Below are positions 62,791-64,000 of a stretch of 64,000 nucleotides of DNA, in pieces. The notes below the pieces were generated by a model. The model worked only from the letters and a program-made list of their open reading frames with translations, searched no databases and was not told where the DNA came from. The translations under genes were made by a program, and so were the position numbers. How positions within the stretch are numbered: the first letter of the stretch is position 1; each line of letters opens with the position of its first letter. Source of the DNA: DATBRC01 sp036560485 (GTDB taxonomy: Bacteria > Pseudomonadota > Gammaproteobacteria > Burkholderiales > Burkholderiaceae_D); NCBI GenBank assembly GCA_036560485.1, contig DATBRC010000065.1, positions 1 to 64,000 of the forward strand, written 5' to 3'.

Positions 62791-62977
62791 TATATGGATT
62801 TATCCCATCACTAGACCCGAACTTCTTAAAGAACAAAAAAATCTCGTAGACGCGTTTTAGTTTGCGTACATCAATTGGATTCGTCAGAAGGTGCCTCAAT
62901 TTTTCGACCTGTTCACGCTCAGTTTTTAATGTGATGTTGCCCCTGAGGTCTGTGCCACAGAAGCCAAGCGGATCAGA
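62750..62977 (-). pseudogene. Possible gene remnant without a start codon
   Basis: A 75-codon open stretch on the minus strand with no ATG. It has a charged, helix-like composition (for example KTEREQVEKLRHLLTNPIDV). The stop TAA lies inside the 3' end of the PPTase gene. I do not recognise the family. It may be a decayed end of an inserted gene or a chance frame. The remainder of 62791-62989 shows nothing else. Confidence 0.25.
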
Positions 62978-62989
62978 TCATACAACCAC

Positions 62990-63346
62990 TTATTGAAGTA
63001 TGAGTCCGTCCAATAGCGCATAGCCGCTGTAGCAAGTGCCTGTTACAAAAATCCTGACATTGCGGGATGAGAGTTGGGCAGCAAGTAACGTCGCAAACAA
63101 TCGTTTTTTTCGATCATCATCCACGACAAAATAAAAGCCATTGCGTACAGTACACGCACCAGAATCTGTCGGATTGGATGTCACGCTCACATCAACATAA
63201 ACATAATTAGCTGCACCAGCACTTTGTTGGTTTAAGTTCGATATCGTGCCAAAGTCAGTCCAACCAGATGCAGCAATTGCTTCTCCAGTTGCGAGTATGA
63301 ATAGCAGTCCGAAGATAAATATTGCACATAACTGTTTTCCCATCAT
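62990..63346 (-). CDS. Small secreted protein (hypothetical, 118 aa)
   Basis: A Sec signal peptide (MMGKQLCAIFIFGLLFILAT to about residue 25, cleavage after AIA-A) is followed by a mature domain of about 93 residues with two cysteines (SGACTVRNG and VTGTCYSGY) that could form a disulfide. It is a periplasmic or secreted beta-rich small protein of unknown function. The frame is open to 63382, but the ATG at 63346 is preceded by AGAGG and starts the signal peptide. It points away from the biosynthetic operon and has no clear functional link to it. Confidence 0.65.
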   Translation of the reverse strand: MMGKQLCAIFIFGLLFILATGEAIAASGWTDFGTISNLNQQSAGAANYVYVDVSVTSNPTDSGACTVRNGFYFVVDDDRKKRLFATLLAAQLSSRNVRIFVTGTCYSGYALLDGLILQ

Positions 63347-63395
63347 AAGAACCTCTCTAAAAAACATTTTAATAAAACACATTCAAGTTACGACA

Positions 63396-63629
63396 TTAAA
63401 AAGCTGAATTTGACTTGACATTCATATGCATCATGACCTTGCCACTGTTTTCCGTATCCCATAACCAAAACATGAGGTCATCCGTTAGCACGTAGATACT
63501 GTTATTCAAATCCAGTCCCGCACAGCCTTCAAGCACCACCATTTCTTGCAGATCAGCCTAATCAACAACTAAAGGCGTCAACATCGCCTTGTTTTTCATC
63601 ACATCGCCATTTTTCATTTCATCTTCCAT
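63396..63629 (-). pseudogene. Small open frame interrupted by an in-frame TAG
   Basis: Reading from the ATG at 63629, which overlaps the transposase stop by one base, the frame runs 77 codons to TAA at 63396 but has a TAG at 63558-63560 (codon 24). The part after the TAG (ADLQEMVVLEGCAGLDLN and onward to KSNSAF) looks protein-like and has its own ATG at codon 30. Either a mutated small gene or a 48-residue ORF from that ATG. Function unknown. Confidence 0.35.
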
Positions 63630-64000
63630 CAAAATCCAAAATCCGTTTGGTTGACTACCGTAGTTGTGTCGGGCAGTCTTGCCGGCCTGCCACCCCGTAC
63701 CTGTGTTCGTCGCACTCCGGTCGCTGCGCTCATTTCTTTTTTGAACCGTTCATTTCCCATCGGCTGCCCTTGCATCAATGCGGCACGCAAATCCGTTATT
63801 ACCGCCTCGTCCAATTCGTATCGAAACAAATCGCGGTACGCCGATTTTCTTGAATCCTCTTCTTGTCCCAACGCCAGGTACAGTGGATTAGGATGCAACC
63901 GCTCATCCGTTTGTCCCAATGCGTAATGCCGATAGCTCGACCAGCGGTACAGCGCCGGATCATTCACCATACCTGCCCGTACCGGATTGAGCTCGATATA
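63629..64000 (-). CDS. REP-associated tyrosine transposase (Y1/IS200-like), C-terminal part
   Basis: The frame enters at the window edge and ends at 63629 (124 codons visible). YIELNPVRAGMVNDPALYRWSSYRHY is the characteristic C-terminal stretch of RAYT-type Y1 transposases. FRYELDEAVITDLRAALMQGQPMGNERF and a basic tail (VRGGRPARLPD) follow. The catalytic HUH and Tyr residues would lie beyond the window or close to its edge, so activity cannot be judged. These genes move or maintain REP palindromes. Confidence 0.8.
   Translation of the reverse strand, partial: YIELNPVRAGMVNDPALYRWSSYRHYALGQTDERLHPNPLYLALGQEEDSRKSAYRDLFRYELDEAVITDLRAALMQGQPMGNERFKKEMSAATGVRRTQVRGGRPARLPDTTTVVNQTDFGF

Overview
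The window reads like a chromosome segment of a motile Gram-negative betaproteobacterium, most likely of the Oxalobacteraceae (Herminiimonas/Janthinobacterium type). The reasons are the FlhDC-headed flagellar and chemotaxis locus with both MotAB and MotCD stators, tight ATGA gene overlaps, GC near 50 percent, and protein sequences of betaproteobacterial character. The genus is an inference; no rRNA gene is present to settle it.

Layout. (1) 1-2.9 kb: a long fold-back hairpin, a two-TM hypothetical protein, a bitopic hypothetical protein, and a translationally coupled pair of a VOC-fold protein and an alpha/beta-hydrolase-fold protein that lacks the usual catalytic residues. (2) 3.1-24.4 kb, minus strand: the motility block, in transcription order flhD, flhC, a membrane-linked methyltransferase, motA, motB, a CheZ-like gene, a second cheY, cheA, cheW, cheR, cheD, cheB, cheY, cheZ, an EAL-HDOD protein, flhB, flhA, flhF, flhG, fliA, motC, motD. 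(3) 25.2-30.2 kb, plus strand: a complete branched-chain-amino-acid-type (HAAT) ABC importer, order binding protein, LivG, LivF, LivH, LivM, then an alpha/beta hydrolase. (4) 31.3-62.8 kb: a hybrid NRPS/PKS gene cluster. (5) 62.8-64 kb: a small secreted protein, gene fragments, and the C-terminal part of a REP-associated (Y1-type) transposase running off the window.

The biosynthetic cluster is the centrepiece. On the minus strand a single 20.5-kb gene encodes a 6840-residue synthetase: FAAL-ACP, then C-A-PCP (serine code), C-A-PCP (tyrosine-like code), two C-A-PCP modules whose A domains have Ser instead of Asp at specificity position 235, and finally C, a relic C-terminal lobe of an A domain, an acyl ligase, KR and ACP. 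It hands over to a 2437-residue KS-AT-KR-ACP protein that ends in an epimerase-like domain lacking its Glu and a condensation domain with HQxxxDG in place of HHxxxDG. There is no integrated thioesterase. Next is a crotonyl-CoA carboxylase/reductase, and the AT carries a TAGH motif instead of HAFH or YASH, so an ethylmalonyl or other alkylmalonyl extender is plausible. Divergently on the plus strand lie an MbtH-like protein, a type II thioesterase and an Sfp-type phosphopantetheinyl transferase. The predicted product is an N-acylated Ser-Tyr-X-X peptide extended by a non-amino acid and an alkyl-branched, beta-hydroxylated ketide. I do not recognise this architecture as a named pathway.

Functionally, FlhDC would switch on motor, chemotaxis and FliA genes, with FlhF and an atypical FlhG controlling flagellar placement. 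The lipopeptide-like cluster may be a secreted surfactant, siderophore or signal, but nothing in the window (no exporter, receptor or regulator gene) decides which.
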